DNA of 58,521 bases from Aliiruegeria sabulilitoris (lineage in GTDB: Bacteria > Pseudomonadota > Alphaproteobacteria > Rhodobacterales > Rhodobacteraceae), in NCBI RefSeq assembly GCF_001558155.1, contig NZ_LOAS01000031.1, positions 1 through 58,521 on the forward strand, given 5' to 3'. Below are positions 1-9,085 of this stretch, one piece after another. The translations under genes were made by a program, and so were the position numbers. The notes beneath the pieces were generated by a model. That model was not told where the DNA came from and did not search any database. It saw only the letters and a list, made by a program, of their open reading frames with translations. Position 1 is the first letter of the stretch. The number at the start of each line of letters is the position of its first letter.

Positions 1-1567
1 AGTTGCCCTCGAACCACTCCACATGCGCCTCGCCCTCGAAGGCGAGGATATGGGTGCAGAGGCGGTCGAGGAAGAAGCGGTCGTGGGAGATGATGACGGC
101 GCAGCCGGCGAAGTCTTCCAGCGCATCTTCCAGCGCGCGGAGGGTTTCGACGTCCAGATCGTTGGTCGGCTCGTCGAGCAGCAGCACGTTGCCGCCTTCC
201 TTCAAGAGCTTGGCCATGTGGACACGGTTGCGTTCGCCGCCCGAGAGCAGGCCAACCTTTTTCTGCTGGTCGCCGCCCTTGAAGTTGAAGGCGCCGCAAT
301 AGGCGCGGGAGTTGATCTGGGCATCGCCCAGCTCGATCACCTCGCCGCCGCCGGAGATTTCCTCCCAGACGGTCGCCTTGTCGTCGAGCGAGTCGCGGGA
401 CTGATCGACAAAGGAGAGCTGCACGGTGTCGCCAAGTTCGATCGTGCCGGTATCCGGCTTCTCCTGCCCGGTGAGCATGCGGAACAGCGTGGATTTACCG
501 GCGCCGTTGGGGCCGATCACGCCGACAATGCCGCCCGGCGGCAGCGAGAAGGACAGGTCTTCGATCAGTTGCTTGTCACCGTAATGCTTGGACAGCCCCT
601 CGATCTCGATCACCTTCTGGCCGAGGCGCGGGCCGTTCGGGATGATGATCTGCGCCTTGCCCACGCGCTCACGCTCGGAATGGCTGGCCATTTCCTCATA
701 GGCGTTGATACGAGCCTTCTGCTTGGCCTGCCGCGCCTTCGCGCCGGCGCGGATCCATTGCAGTTCGCGGTCAAGCGTCTTCTTCTTGGCCGCGTCTTCC
801 TTGGCCTCGCGCTCCAGCCGCTTGGCCTTCTGCTCCAGCCAGGCGGAGTAGTTGCCCTCGTAGGGAATGCCCCTGCCGCGGTCCAATTCCAGGATCCAGC
901 CGGTAATTTCGTCAAGGAAATAGCGGTCGTGCGTGACGATCAGGATCGTGCCCTTGTAGTCGATCAGGTGCTGCTGCAGCCAGGCGACCGTCTCGGCGTC
1001 GAGGTGGTTGGTCGGCTCATCGAGCAGCAGCATGTCGGGGGCTTCGAGCAGCAGCTTGCAAAGCGCGACCCGGCGGCGTTCACCGCCCGAGAGGTTTTCG
1101 GGCATCGCGTCATCCGGCGGGCAGCGCAGTGCTTCCATGGAAACGTCGACCTGGCTGTCGAGATCCCAGAGGTTCTGGGCGTCGATTTCGTCCTGCAGTT
1201 TGGCCATCTCTTCCGCCGTCTCGTCGGAATAGTTCATGGCCAGCTCATTGTAGCGGTCCAGAATGTCCTTCTTGGCCTTCACGCCCAGCATGACGTTTTC
1301 GCGCACGCTCAGCGCCTCGTCCAGATGCGGCTCCTGCGGCAGGTAGCCGACCTTGGCGCCCTCGGCGGCCCAGGCCTCGCCGGAGAAGTCCTTGTCCAGT
1401 CCGGCCATGATCTTCATCAACGTCGACTTGCCCGAGCCGTTGACGCCGACCACGCCGATCTTCACGCCGGGCAGGAAGCTCAGGCGGATATTCTCGAAGC
1501 ATTTCTTGCCACCGGGATAGGTCTTGGAGACCCCATCCATGTGATAGACGTATTGATAGGCTGCCAT
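1..1567 (-). CDS. ettA: Energy-dependent translational throttle protein EttA (ABC-F), 3' end cut by window
   Basis: ABC-F ATPase that binds the ribosomal E site and gates entry into elongation according to ATP/ADP; cytoplasmic, with no membrane domain. The visible 522 codons begin [11 protein letters not shown] first Walker A (GVNGSGKS, residues about 41-48) is followed by signature LSGGERRRV and Walker [12 protein letters not shown], then a charged linker. The second nucleotide-binding domain has [18 protein letters not shown] and [11 protein letters not shown]. The two-domain layout with the short arm is typical of EttA rather than of drug-resistance ABC-F proteins. The family is about 550 residues long, so roughly 30 C-terminal residues lie outside the window. 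It stands alone, and 1568-1761 upstream holds no gene. The start is the ATG at 1567. Confidence 0.93.
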   Translation of the reverse strand, partial: MAAYQYVYHMDGVSKTYPGGKKCFENIRLSFLPGVKIGVVGVNGSGKSTLMKIMAGLDKDFSGEAWAAEGAKVGYLPQEPHLDEALSVRENVMLGVKAKKDILDRYNELAMNYSDETAEEMAKLQDEIDAQNLWDLDSQVDVSMEALRCPPDDAMPENLSGGERRRVALCKLLLEAPDMLLLDEPTNHLDAETVAWLQQHLIDYKGTILIVTHDRYFLDEITGWILELDRGRGIPYEGNYSAWLEQKAKRLEREAKEDAAKKKTLDRELQWIRAGAKARQAKQKARINAYEEMASHSERERVGKAQIIIPNGPRLGQKVIEIEGLSKHYGDKQLIEDLSFSLPPGGIVGVIGPNGAGKSTLFRMLTGQEKPDTGTIELGDTVQLSFVDQSRDSLDDKATVWEEISGGGEVIELGDAQINSRAYCGAFNFKGGDQQKKVGLLSGGERNRVHMAKLLKEGGNVLLLDEPTNDLDVETLRALEDALEDFAGCAVIISHDRFFLDRLCTHILAFEGEAHVEWFEGN

Positions 1568-1761
1568 GGGTTCGCTCGCTGGGTGGAAGGACTGTTGGCG
1601 GGGTATCTATCCGTCGGCGCGGACTGTTTCAATCGGGCTTGTCCGAGAATCCGGAACGGTGGCCCCTGAAGCGCCGCGCGGAAAGAACCGCGGCAATCGT
1701 CCGGGATGTGTTACCGTGACACGGGGAAATGGGTTTGGGTCATCGCATTCGGGAGAAACTC

Positions 1762-2190
1762 ATGACTGAAACTCACAAAGGAAGCTGTTTTTGCGGCGCT
1801 GTTGAAGTCGAAGCCGAAGGAGAACCGGCCGGCATGGGCTACTGCCATTGCGAGAGCTGCCGCCATTGGTCGGCAGGCCCCGTCAATGCGTTCACGCTCT
1901 GGGCCCCGGACAAGGTGCGCGTGGTCAAGGGGGCTGAGCATCTGAAGCAATACAACAAGACAGAGAACAGCGACCGGAAATGGTGTGCCCTTTGTGGCGG
2001 GCATGTCATGTCCGGCCATCCAGGCCTCAACCTCACCGACGTCTACGCGGCGATTCTTCCAAGCGTGGAGTTCAAGCCGGGCCTGCATGTGAACTATGCC
2101 GAGACAGTGCTTCCCATGCGGGATGGCTTGCCCAAGCTGAAGGACTTCCCCTCCGAATTTGGCGGATCCGGAGAAACCTTACCGGAATAG
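1762..2190 (+). CDS. GFA-family (CENP-V/GFA fold) zinc protein
   Basis: A 142-residue protein of the glutathione-dependent formaldehyde-activating enzyme (GFA)/CENP-V fold. The zinc-binding cysteines are visible: C9-x-C11, C28-H-C30-x2-C33 and a later W-C-x2-C-G-G. Most bacterial members are annotated as GFA-like, but their substrate is unknown, and nothing nearby points to formaldehyde metabolism. The ATG at 1762 was preferred over an in-frame start 33 bases upstream because GGGAGAA precedes it at good spacing. It is monocistronic, and 2191-2344 beyond it is empty. Confidence 0.8.
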   Translation: MTETHKGSCFCGAVEVEAEGEPAGMGYCHCESCRHWSAGPVNAFTLWAPDKVRVVKGAEHLKQYNKTENSDRKWCALCGGHVMSGHPGLNLTDVYAAILPSVEFKPGLHVNYAETVLPMRDGLPKLKDFPSEFGGSGETLPE

Positions 2191-2344
2191 GCACTTCCGA
2201 AAGGTGGCTTCTGCTCGAGCTTGACTGCTCCACCGTGCCGGCGTTCGCCTGTCTTAACGGGCGAGCACCGGTCGGCAGGCCATCAAGCTGCCATCGGATG
2301 CCACACTTCTCCTCAAGTGAGTGTCTTGATGGAGTCTCGCCAGC

Positions 2345-3301
2345 TCAGAGGTAGTCCCAGGGCGCCGGAACAAAGTGATAGCCATCGCCCAAGGTGTCGA
2401 GATAGCCCACGCCCGGGAAAAGCATATGCATGCCGGCGATCCGCTGCCCGCTGCCGGCAAGCGCCGTCATCAGGTCCGCGCGGGTGGCGGCGGCCTGTTC
2501 CTTGTCGGTGTCGAACATAATCGTCACCTCGGGGCGCGCGAGTTGGACGGCGGGAACGTGAATGATGTCACCCCAGACCAGCAGGGAATCGCTGCCGGAC
2601 TCCAGCATGTAGCCCGTGTGCCCGACAGTATGACCGGGCATTGGACGCGCGGTGACACCCGGGGCCACATCCGCTTCGCCCTCGATGACGCGCAGTTTGT
2701 CGCCATAAGCGGCCAAGGTTGCCTTCGCGAGATCGAACATGCCGCGAAACTGCTCCGGGAACTGGGCCTTGATCTGGTCGTTGGTCCAGAAGGCGCGGTC
2801 CGCTTCCGACACGATCATTTCCGCATTCGGAAAGACGGGTTTGCCGTCCATGGTTGCGCCGCCGATATGGTCGCCGTGCAGGTGGGTGACGATCAGCTTG
2901 CTGACCGAACCGAGATCGGTTCCGAGTGCGGCGAAAACCTCCGGCATGTGGCCGAGCGTCGGGCCGAAGATCGGGCCGGTCCCGGCATCGATCATCCAGG
3001 TCTCGCCGCCGCTTTCGACCATATAGGCGTTCACCGCGCCCCGCACATTGGCCGGATCCTGATGCGCGGCTTCGACCAGCGACAGGAAATCTTCCGCCTC
3101 GATCCCGATCATGGCATCGGGCGAGAACTGGATGAATCCGTCCGAAAGGGCCGTTACCGTCATCTCGCCCACGCGGAAACGCTGGGCCGCCGTGACTTGC
3201 GCACCGCCCGGTGCGGCCCGCACTTTCAAGGGAACCAGCCCCGCTGCTCCCGAAGCCAGAAGCGCCACCGGAGCAGCTTTCAAGAGATCACGTCGTTTCA
3301 T
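2345..3301 (-). CDS. Tat-exported metallo-beta-lactamase-fold hydrolase
   Basis: A 318-residue MBL-fold metallohydrolase, probably periplasmic. The N-terminus MKRRDLLKAAPVALLASG has a twin-arginine followed by a hydrophobic stretch and an A-x-A-like cleavage region (KVRAAPG), which fits a Tat signal. The metal site motif T-HLHGDHIGG is present near residue 135, and further family histidines occur in PGHTVGHTGY and in GDIIH. The layout resembles quorum-quenching lactonase-like and AttM-type exported MBL proteins, but the substrate cannot be read from the sequence. The ATG at 3301 has a strong AGGGAGGA ribosome site; a longer frame to 3361 lacks one. It is divergent from nadD. Confidence 0.82.
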   Translation of the reverse strand: MKRRDLLKAAPVALLASGAAGLVPLKVRAAPGGAQVTAAQRFRVGEMTVTALSDGFIQFSPDAMIGIEAEDFLSLVEAAHQDPANVRGAVNAYMVESGGETWMIDAGTGPIFGPTLGHMPEVFAALGTDLGSVSKLIVTHLHGDHIGGATMDGKPVFPNAEMIVSEADRAFWTNDQIKAQFPEQFRGMFDLAKATLAAYGDKLRVIEGEADVAPGVTARPMPGHTVGHTGYMLESGSDSLLVWGDIIHVPAVQLARPEVTIMFDTDKEQAAATRADLMTALAGSGQRIAGMHMLFPGVGYLDTLGDGYHFVPAPWDYL

Positions 3302-3429
3302 AATGTCCTCCCTGTTCGGGCGCAACGTCCCGCGGCCGCGCCCTGCGCCATGATAGCGCATGATTGACAGGCCGCGTGAACGGAAACATTACAGCCAGCG
3401 ACACGGAAGGATCGGAAAGGCCGACAGCC

Positions 3430-4029
3430 ATGAGAGACACGCTGCCCCATGTCGGGCCAGGACAGGTCGTCGGCCTGCTTGGCGGCTCCTTCGACCCGCC
3501 GCATATGGGGCATGTTCACATCACCCGGGAAGGGTTGAAACGTTTCGGCCTCGACCAGGTGTGGTGGCTTGTGAGCCCGGGCAACCCGCTCAAGGCGCAC
3601 GGTCCGGCCCCGTTGGAACGCCGGATGGCTGCGGCAAAACAGGTGATGCAACACCCGAGGGTCATCGTCACCGATATCGAAGCGCAAATCGGCACGCGCT
3701 ACACCGCCGAGACGCTCGAAGAGCTCATCCGCCTCTATCCGCGAAACCGCTTTGTCTGGCTGATGGGGGCTGACAACCTGGCGCAGTTCCACCGCTGGGA
3801 GCGTTGGGAGTGGATCATGGCCAATGTACGCATCGGCATCCTGGCGCGACCAGGCGGGCGTGTAGAAGCCCTGAACGCGCCGGCTGCGCGCTATGGCCGG
3901 GCGTGGCGGCTTCCGGCGGAACAAGCCGGTTTGCTGGCCCGCAGCGTCGTACCGGCCTGGTGTTTCGTGAACGTGCCGATGAAGGCGATATCCTCGAGCG
4001 AAATCCGGGCCCGTGGCGACTGGGGCTAA
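3430..4029 (+). CDS. nadD: Nicotinate-nucleotide adenylyltransferase
   Basis: Adenylates nicotinate mononucleotide to deamido-NAD in NAD biosynthesis; cytoplasmic. At 199 residues it has the normal length. The nucleotidyltransferase signature [11 protein letters not shown] lies at residues 18-28, the substrate loop [15 protein letters not shown] in the middle, and the C-terminal ISSSEIR motif near the end. The ATG at 3430 was chosen because homology starts just after it; the frame runs open to 3364, but that extension is low-complexity. In many alphaproteobacteria nadD sits with obgE/proA/rsfS, and none of these is adjacent here. pncA and pncB, which feed the same NAD salvage route, lie 45 kb further on. 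Confidence 0.93.
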   Translation: MRDTLPHVGPGQVVGLLGGSFDPPHMGHVHITREGLKRFGLDQVWWLVSPGNPLKAHGPAPLERRMAAAKQVMQHPRVIVTDIEAQIGTRYTAETLEELIRLYPRNRFVWLMGADNLAQFHRWERWEWIMANVRIGILARPGGRVEALNAPAARYGRAWRLPAEQAGLLARSVVPAWCFVNVPMKAISSSEIRARGDWG

Positions 4030-4271
4030 GCGGCAGACGGCCACCCGGAAAGCTCAGGGTTGTCCTCTGGGCGACAGTTTGGCGAAAGCTTGAAAGTCAA
4101 CGCTATCTCAACCGGTTCTTGGGCGTTATCCTGACGTGGCGACGATGCGCTGGAACGGATTGTGCCAGCCGGTATCGGACAAATGCAAAGGTTTTGGATG
4201 CGCGGGTGATTTCCGGTTTTGCCGATTCTTGCAAGGCGGAGCGGCCACGCCATCACGGGAGATCGTTGACG

Positions 4272-4601
4272 ATGGTTGAGAACTGTAAGACCCGGAAATC
4301 GGTCCTGCTCGGTGCAGCGGTGCTGGCATTTGCCACGCTTCTGTCAGGCTGTGGTCCTTACGTGCCGAATCCATCCGGAGAGGTCCTGCTGCCGGATACG
4401 ACTCGGCGGATCAATCCGTCGGTGGAACGCGAAGCCCAGCTGCGAACCGGCACCAATCAGGACGACCATCCGGAGTTCACAGGCGCGCCGGGCCCCTACG
4501 GCACGTGGCCGGCGACAGTCGGCGAAGCGGGGACTAAGGTTTATCGGTCCGCAAATTCGCTGCAGGTCGTCGCGGAAGGGCCGGGCGCGGTAACCCACTG
4601 A
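4272..4601 (+). CDS. Small predicted lipoprotein of unknown function
   Basis: A 109-residue protein that I do not recognise. It has a short basic N-terminus, a hydrophobic core, and a lipobox ending LLSGC (Cys about residue 27), so it is probably acylated and exported. The mature part is rich in Pro, Gly, Asn and Thr, with no predicted membrane segment. The start is ATG 4272. It sits alone between nadD and tRNA-Leu; 4030-4271 upstream holds no gene. Export is a reasonable inference, and the function is unknown. Confidence 0.55.
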   Translation: MVENCKTRKSVLLGAAVLAFATLLSGCGPYVPNPSGEVLLPDTTRRINPSVEREAQLRTGTNQDDHPEFTGAPGPYGTWPATVGEAGTKVYRSANSLQVVAEGPGAVTH

Positions 4602-4797
4602 AATCACGCGTGGTGGACTTCTGAATAGCGCGAGTTCACCCGCCGAACCCTCTTATCGGGAACGCCGCACAGACAGACTTCGCCCGGCTGCGACCGGATT
4701 GTCGAACAGAAGGGAAAGCTCCGGTGAAAAAAAATTGTTTCCCCCCTTTTCATCTCCGTTCGGCTTCGCTATTCACGCCGAGCCTACCTGATCACGT

Positions 4798-4884
4798 GCG
4801 GTCGTGGCGGAATTGGTAGACGCGCAGCGTTGAGGTCGCTGTGGGGTAACTCCCGTGGAAGTTCGAGTCTTCTCGACCGCACCA
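4798..4884 (+). tRNA. tRNA-Leu (anticodon GAG)
   Basis: A class II tRNA with a long variable arm. The acceptor stem GCGGTCG (4798-4804) pairs with CGACCGC (4874-4880), followed by an encoded A-CCA (4881-4884). The anticodon stem CAGCG/CGCTG encloses the loop TTGAGGT, giving anticodon GAG at 4832-4834. The T arm contains GTTCGAGTC. All parts of the cloverleaf can be drawn. Confidence 0.96.
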
Positions 4885-5591
4885 ATCATCCCAAAAACAA
4901 CAGGTTTCCTATCTCCTTCCAGTGAAGGAGGAGCCTGTTTGTCATCGATGCACCTGGATCTGGAGGCCCATCAAAAGAAGCAAATTCCAGTCAACTCGAG
5001 TCGCCCTTTCGGCCGAGTATGGAGCGTTCATTGGCAAGAGAGAGTGGAGGCGGGCTGCGGACGAAGGTCCCGGGGATGCTCCGGTCAAGTGAATGACCGT
5101 GATGGAGCAACCGAGATGTGGCTCGGGGAATCAGAACAGAGTGGGGTGTTGGCTACTCCGTCCCCGATCCGGAATTGTACCGGCAAGATCGAGCGGGAAA
5201 CGGAGCGCTTGTTTTGCGGGATGGTGCCACAGCAAGAAAATCCGCCGTGGTACCGGCTGCCCTCAACTTACCCATGGTGCGAACAGAGACCTGTTAGGCA
5301 GACAAAAGCTATCTGTTTTGAAGGTGCACGTGCGGACAAGGTTACGCGTTCAGTTGAGGTCGCGGCGGAGTTCCCCGCTTGTAGAGTTTCGTGTCCCCCA
5401 CAGCAGCCTTTCTCCATGAATCGGCGTCGCGGCAGGTCACGTTTTCGGAACCGTTTCGGCGTGCAGACACTCGGCCAGCTTCTGCCTCCCCGTCCGAGAG
5501 GTTGTGTCTTCATCGTGGCCCTGCCGCAGGGAAAAGCATAAAGAGAACGCAGCGGAACCCTCGCCGGACAAGATTGCCAAAGGACAGCAAG
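4885..5591 (+). other. 707-base stretch without a recognisable gene
   Basis: Between tRNA-Leu and the AspT-type transporter there is no gene I can support. Two overlapping frames are open on the + strand, but their translations are low-complexity, Arg/Ser/Pro-rich and resemble no family. I saw no integrase, no repeat of the tRNA 3' end, and no riboswitch. The stretch could hold the transporter promoter and a long leader, or be eroded sequence. Confidence 0.4.
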
Positions 5592-7259
5592 ATGTCATTG
5601 ATCCCAAGCCTCAACGAAGTGGCTTTGACGGTGATTGCGATCTCTATCGCCGCGTCGCTCGGGCTCCTGCTCGGGCGACAGAGTATTCGCGGTGTTGGCC
5701 TCGGTATCGGAGGCGTGCTGTTCGCGGGCATCGCGGTTGGCGATCTCGCTACTCGCGGCGGCCTGCATTTCAGTGACGAGATGATGGAATTCATCCGCGA
5801 ATTCGGCCTGATCCTCTTCGTCTTCACCATCGGCATCCAGGTCGGCCCCGGCTTCTTCGCCTCCCTGCGCAAGAGCGGGCTGCAACTCAACATCGCCGCG
5901 GCCTGCATCGTCATTCTCGGCGTGGCGGTCACCGTGGCGATCCATTTTGCTTTTGACGTGCCGGTCCCCGCCCTCGTGGGTGTTATGTCGGGTGCGGTGA
6001 CCAACACACCGGGCCTCGGCGCCGCGACCCAGGCGCTGAACGATCTCGGTGCGGGGGCCGAGGCCGAGGCGATGCCCTCGCTCGGCTATGCGGTCGCCTA
6101 CCCGTTCGGCATCGTCGGCATCCTGCTGACGATGCTGTTGATCCGCTTCCTGACCCGTGTCGACATCAAGGCCGAGGAGGAAGCCTACGAGACCGCGATC
6201 CGCAAGGGCACGGGTTCCCTGCCTTCGCTCAATGTCGTGATCCGCAACGCCAATCTTGACGGGCTTCGCCTGGGTGACGTGCCCGGCCTCTTCGACGAGG
6301 GCGTCGTGGCCTCCCGGATGAAGAAAGACGGGGAGTTGATCCTGCCCCGGCGCGACACGCCGGTTCAGACCGGCGACATGCTCCACCTCGTGGGCACGAG
6401 CGAAAAACTCAACGCGATGCGGATCGTGCTCGGCGAGGCGACGGATGCCGAGTTGACGACCAAGGGAACGCGGCTGAGCTGGGCCCGGATGGTCGTGACC
6501 GAACGCAAGGTGATCGGTCACCGGCTGCGCTCTCTCGGCATCACGGAAAGCGCCGGCGCAACGATCTCGCGGATCATGCGAGCGGGGGTGGAGATCCCGG
6601 TGCAAGCCGACAGCACGCTGGAATTCGGCGACATCCTGACCGTTGTCGGCAGCGCGGAGGCCATCGCCGAAACCCGCGCCATGCTGGGCGACCAGTCGAA
6701 GCGACTCGACGAGGTGGACTTTCCCGGCCTCTTCATCGGCATGGCGCTCGGCGTCCTGCTGGGTTCGATTCCACTGGCGATGCCCGGCCTTCCGGCGCCA
6801 CTCAAGCTCGGACTGGCGGGCGGGCCGCTCATCGTGGCGATCCTGCTCGGCCGGCTCGGCCATTGGGGACCGTTCATGTGGTTCATGCCGCCGGTCGCCA
6901 ACCATGCCCTGCGCGAATTCGGGATCATCCTGTTCCTCGCCGTGGTCGGGATCAAGGCTGGCAGCCGCTTCCTCGACACGCTCTTGAACGGGGACGGGCT
7001 GGCCTGGGTTGCCTATGGCGCGCTGATCACGCTGATCCCGCTGCTCGTGGTCGGCTTCGTGGCGCGCGTGATCTTCCGGTTCAACTACCTGACACTTTGC
7101 GGCGTCCTGTCCGGCTCGATGACCGACCCGCCCGCGCTGGCCTTTGCCAATGCCCAAAGCCCGGCTTCGGCGGCCTCCGTTGCCTATGCCACCGTCTATC
7201 CGCTGGTCATGGGGTTGAGGATCTTCGCACCGCAACTGATCGTGCTTTTGCTATTGTAG
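5592..7259 (+). CDS. Aspartate:alanine exchanger (AspT/YidE/YbjL)-family transporter
   Basis: A 555-residue inner-membrane protein. Two hydrophobic halves (about residues 5-195 and 375-555), each with AspT/YidE-type repeats, flank a cytoplasmic part with two RCK-C (TrkA-C) domains. The first includes LDGLRLGDVPGL and the second VIGHRLRSLGI. The motif GxxSGAVTNTPGLGAA in the first half is mirrored by GVLSGSMTDPPALAFA in the second, the paired signature of this family. Members exchange or export small carboxylates or amino acids, and the substrate here is not known. The ATG at 5592 has AAAGGACA upstream; the frame is open for 200 bases 5' of it, but without homology. Confidence 0.85.
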   Translation: MSLIPSLNEVALTVIAISIAASLGLLLGRQSIRGVGLGIGGVLFAGIAVGDLATRGGLHFSDEMMEFIREFGLILFVFTIGIQVGPGFFASLRKSGLQLNIAAACIVILGVAVTVAIHFAFDVPVPALVGVMSGAVTNTPGLGAATQALNDLGAGAEAEAMPSLGYAVAYPFGIVGILLTMLLIRFLTRVDIKAEEEAYETAIRKGTGSLPSLNVVIRNANLDGLRLGDVPGLFDEGVVASRMKKDGELILPRRDTPVQTGDMLHLVGTSEKLNAMRIVLGEATDAELTTKGTRLSWARMVVTERKVIGHRLRSLGITESAGATISRIMRAGVEIPVQADSTLEFGDILTVVGSAEAIAETRAMLGDQSKRLDEVDFPGLFIGMALGVLLGSIPLAMPGLPAPLKLGLAGGPLIVAILLGRLGHWGPFMWFMPPVANHALREFGIILFLAVVGIKAGSRFLDTLLNGDGLAWVAYGALITLIPLLVVGFVARVIFRFNYLTLCGVLSGSMTDPPALAFANAQSPASAASVAYATVYPLVMGLRIFAPQLIVLLLL

Positions 7260-7365
7260 CGGCCCGAAACCGCGAAACTGCTGTGAACTCGGCGGCCTTT
7301 GGGCCATTTCTGGATGCAAAAGCGCGGGTCTCTGGAAACTGTCGGCGGCTTTTGATAGGGCCGTC

Positions 7366-7551
7366 GCGATGGTTTCCCGCCGGCCCCGGTCGGGATCGGG
7401 ATGAAAAGGGAACTCGGTGCGGTGCCATGGGCGCCAAATCCGGGACTGCCCCCGCAACTGTAGGCGGAAAGCGGCGCCGATATTGCCACTGCGGATCTCC
7501 GCGGGAAGGCCGGCGCCGATACCCTCCGCAAGTCAGGAGACCTGCCATCGG
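7366..7551 (+). ncRNA. Cobalamin riboswitch upstream of exbB-exbD-exbD-tonB
   Basis: Conserved cobalamin riboswitch landmarks appear in order: GGTTTCCCGCC... paired region, AAAAGGGAA, the core GCCAAATCCGGGACTGCCCC followed by GCAACTGT, then GCCACTG, GGGAAGGC, and the B12 box AAGTCAGGAGACCTGCC at about 7530-7546. It ends about 50 bases before exbB, so it probably represses expression when adenosylcobalamin is bound, either by hiding the ribosome site or by termination. The outer limits are approximate. Confidence 0.93.
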
Positions 7552-7600
7552 ATTGAAACCCTAACCCGGGGCGGGGCGCCTCGGTCGGAGCTCCGACGAC

Positions 7601-8311
7601 ATGGACATGGATAACACCCAATTCGGTTTCTCTGCCCGCGAGGCCGCGGCAGGCCTCGGCAACCTGCTCGACAAGGGCGGCATCGCGATCTGGGTGATCG
7701 CGGCGCTCTCGGTGGTGGCGCTGGCGCTGGTATTCTGGAAGATCTGGCATTTTTTGCGCGACGGCACCTTCTTTGGCGGCCGCCACACCGGCGAGGCGGC
7801 GCTGCTGTGGCAACGCGGCGAACAAGATGCGGCACTGGCGATGGTGGAGGGACGAAACTCCCTTCGGGCACGGCTGGCCTGCGCCGCGATGCAAGCCCTG
7901 CGCGACCCGAAGCTCGGCGTTGCCGCCGCCGAGACAGAGACGAGCCGGGTCGCGCGCGGCCTGCTCAGCGAAGCCCGCTCCGGGCTGCGCGCGCTGGAGC
8001 TGATCGCCACCATTGCGCCGCTGCTGGGCCTGCTTGGCACGGTGCTCGGCATGATCGCGGCGTTCCAGTCCTTGCAGCAGGCCGGTAGCCGCGCCGATCC
8101 GGCCATCCTCGCCGGCGGAATCTGGCAGGCGTTGCTGACCACGGCGGCCGGCATGGCGGTGGCGATCGTCGCCTCGGTCTGCCTTGCCTGGTTCGAAAGC
8201 GTGCTTGAGCGGCTGCGCCACGACATGGAGGATGTCGCGACGATCATTTTCCTGCGGGCCGGCAGTGGCGCGACCCCGCCAGCGGAGGACCGCGTGGAGG
8301 CCGCCGAATGA
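7601..8311 (+). CDS. exbB: ExbB/TolQ-family proton channel subunit
   Basis: A 236-residue MotA/TolQ/ExbB protein that, with ExbD, uses the proton motive force to energise TonB. A first membrane helix (about 28-48, IAIWVIAALSVVALALVFW) is followed by a long cytoplasmic loop. The conserved C-terminal pair of helices carries LELIATIAPLLGLLGTVLGMI and GIWQALLTTAAGMAVAI, the family signature. The start is ATG 7601, about 50 bases after the cobalamin riboswitch. The next gene overlaps by ATGA, so this is the first gene of a tight four-gene operon, inferred to be dedicated to BtuB. Confidence 0.9.
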   Translation: MDMDNTQFGFSAREAAAGLGNLLDKGGIAIWVIAALSVVALALVFWKIWHFLRDGTFFGGRHTGEAALLWQRGEQDAALAMVEGRNSLRARLACAAMQALRDPKLGVAAAETETSRVARGLLSEARSGLRALELIATIAPLLGLLGTVLGMIAAFQSLQQAGSRADPAILAGGIWQALLTTAAGMAVAIVASVCLAWFESVLERLRHDMEDVATIIFLRAGSGATPPAEDRVEAAE

Positions 8312-8691
8312 GCTTCTCCTTCGGACAGCCAACGCGCCCCCGGCGGCCAAATCTCACACCCATGATCGATGTCGTCTTCCTGCTGCTGGTTTTTTTCATG
8401 CTGGCCTCGCGTTTCGGCACCGACATGATCCTGCCGCTGGACCTGGCCGGCAGCGGAGCGGGCGGCTATTCCGGCCCGCCACGTCTGGTCGATATCCGGC
8501 CCGACGGGCTGGCGCTCAACGGTGTACCGATTGCCGAGGGGGAGCTTGCATCCCGGCTTTCGACACTCGCCGACACCGCGCAGGATGCCATCGTTCTGCG
8601 GGCGCGGGACGGCGCGGAGCTGCAACGGGTGATCGACGCGATGGAGCTGCTGCGGGCGGGCGGCTTCGAACAGTTCGTCATGGTCGAGTAG
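8308..8691 (+). CDS. exbD: ExbD/TolR-family protein (first copy)
   Basis: 127 residues: a short cytoplasmic tail, then one membrane helix beginning LTPMIDVVFLLLVFFML. The helix contains the family's essential Asp (in MIDVVF), which carries protons across the ExbB/ExbD channel. A periplasmic alpha/beta domain follows. The ATGA overlap with exbB and the one-base gap to the next exbD support translational coupling. It keeps the catalytic Asp, whereas the second copy has Asn at that position. Confidence 0.9.
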   Translation: MSFSFGQPTRPRRPNLTPMIDVVFLLLVFFMLASRFGTDMILPLDLAGSGAGGYSGPPRLVDIRPDGLALNGVPIAEGELASRLSTLADTAQDAIVLRARDGAELQRVIDAMELLRAGGFEQFVMVE

Positions 8692-8692
8692 A

Positions 8693-9085
8693 ATGCGGAT
8701 CCCGGAACCGCCACGGCGGCCGCATCACGAGAGCATCCTGCCAATGATCAACGTGGTGTTCCTGTTGCTGATCTTCTTCATGCTGGTGGCGCAGCTGACG
8801 CCGCCCGATCCGCTCGACGTGACCGTGCCGGAAGCCGCAGAGTCCGATCCGGCGGACACCGCCCTTGTCCTTTTTCTCTCCGCCGACAGTCAACTCGCCT
8901 TCCACGACAGGATCGGGGACGAGGCACTGGTCGCTCTGGCGGACGCAATGAAGACGGAGGACACGCCGCGCGCGTTGCTGCTGCGTGCCGACCGCGCGGT
9001 GCCCGGCGCCACCGTCGCGGCGCTGCTTCCCAGGCTGCGCGCCCTCGGCGTGCAGGACCTTTCGCTGGTCACGGTGGTAAAATGA
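8693..9085 (+). CDS. ExbD/TolR-family protein (second copy, Asp replaced by Asn)
   Basis: A 130-residue ExbD paralogue with the same single-helix plan. The helix reads ILPMINVVFLLLIFFML, so the normally invariant proton-carrying Asp (compare PMIDVVF in the preceding gene) is Asn here. The remaining periplasmic domain looks intact. ExbD works as a dimer inside an ExbB pentamer, so a heterodimer of an active and an inactive copy is conceivable; that is inference. It overlaps the tonB-like gene by ATGA. Confidence 0.88.
   Translation: MRIPEPPRRPHHESILPMINVVFLLLIFFMLVAQLTPPDPLDVTVPEAAESDPADTALVLFLSADSQLAFHDRIGDEALVALADAMKTEDTPRALLLRADRAVPGATVAALLPRLRALGVQDLSLVTVVK

Noticed and set aside
23-1669. 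Long open frame on the + strand opposite ettA
   Set aside because: It is an antisense frame of high-GC DNA; the - strand reads a complete ABC-F protein with all motifs.
4798-4884. tRNA-Leu as an integration site for a mobile element
   Set aside because: No integrase and no copy of the tRNA 3' end was seen nearby, so there is no evidence of an element.
4855-5541. Open frame of 228 codons starting inside tRNA-Leu
   Set aside because: Its start lies inside the tRNA and the translation is low-complexity without recognisable similarity.
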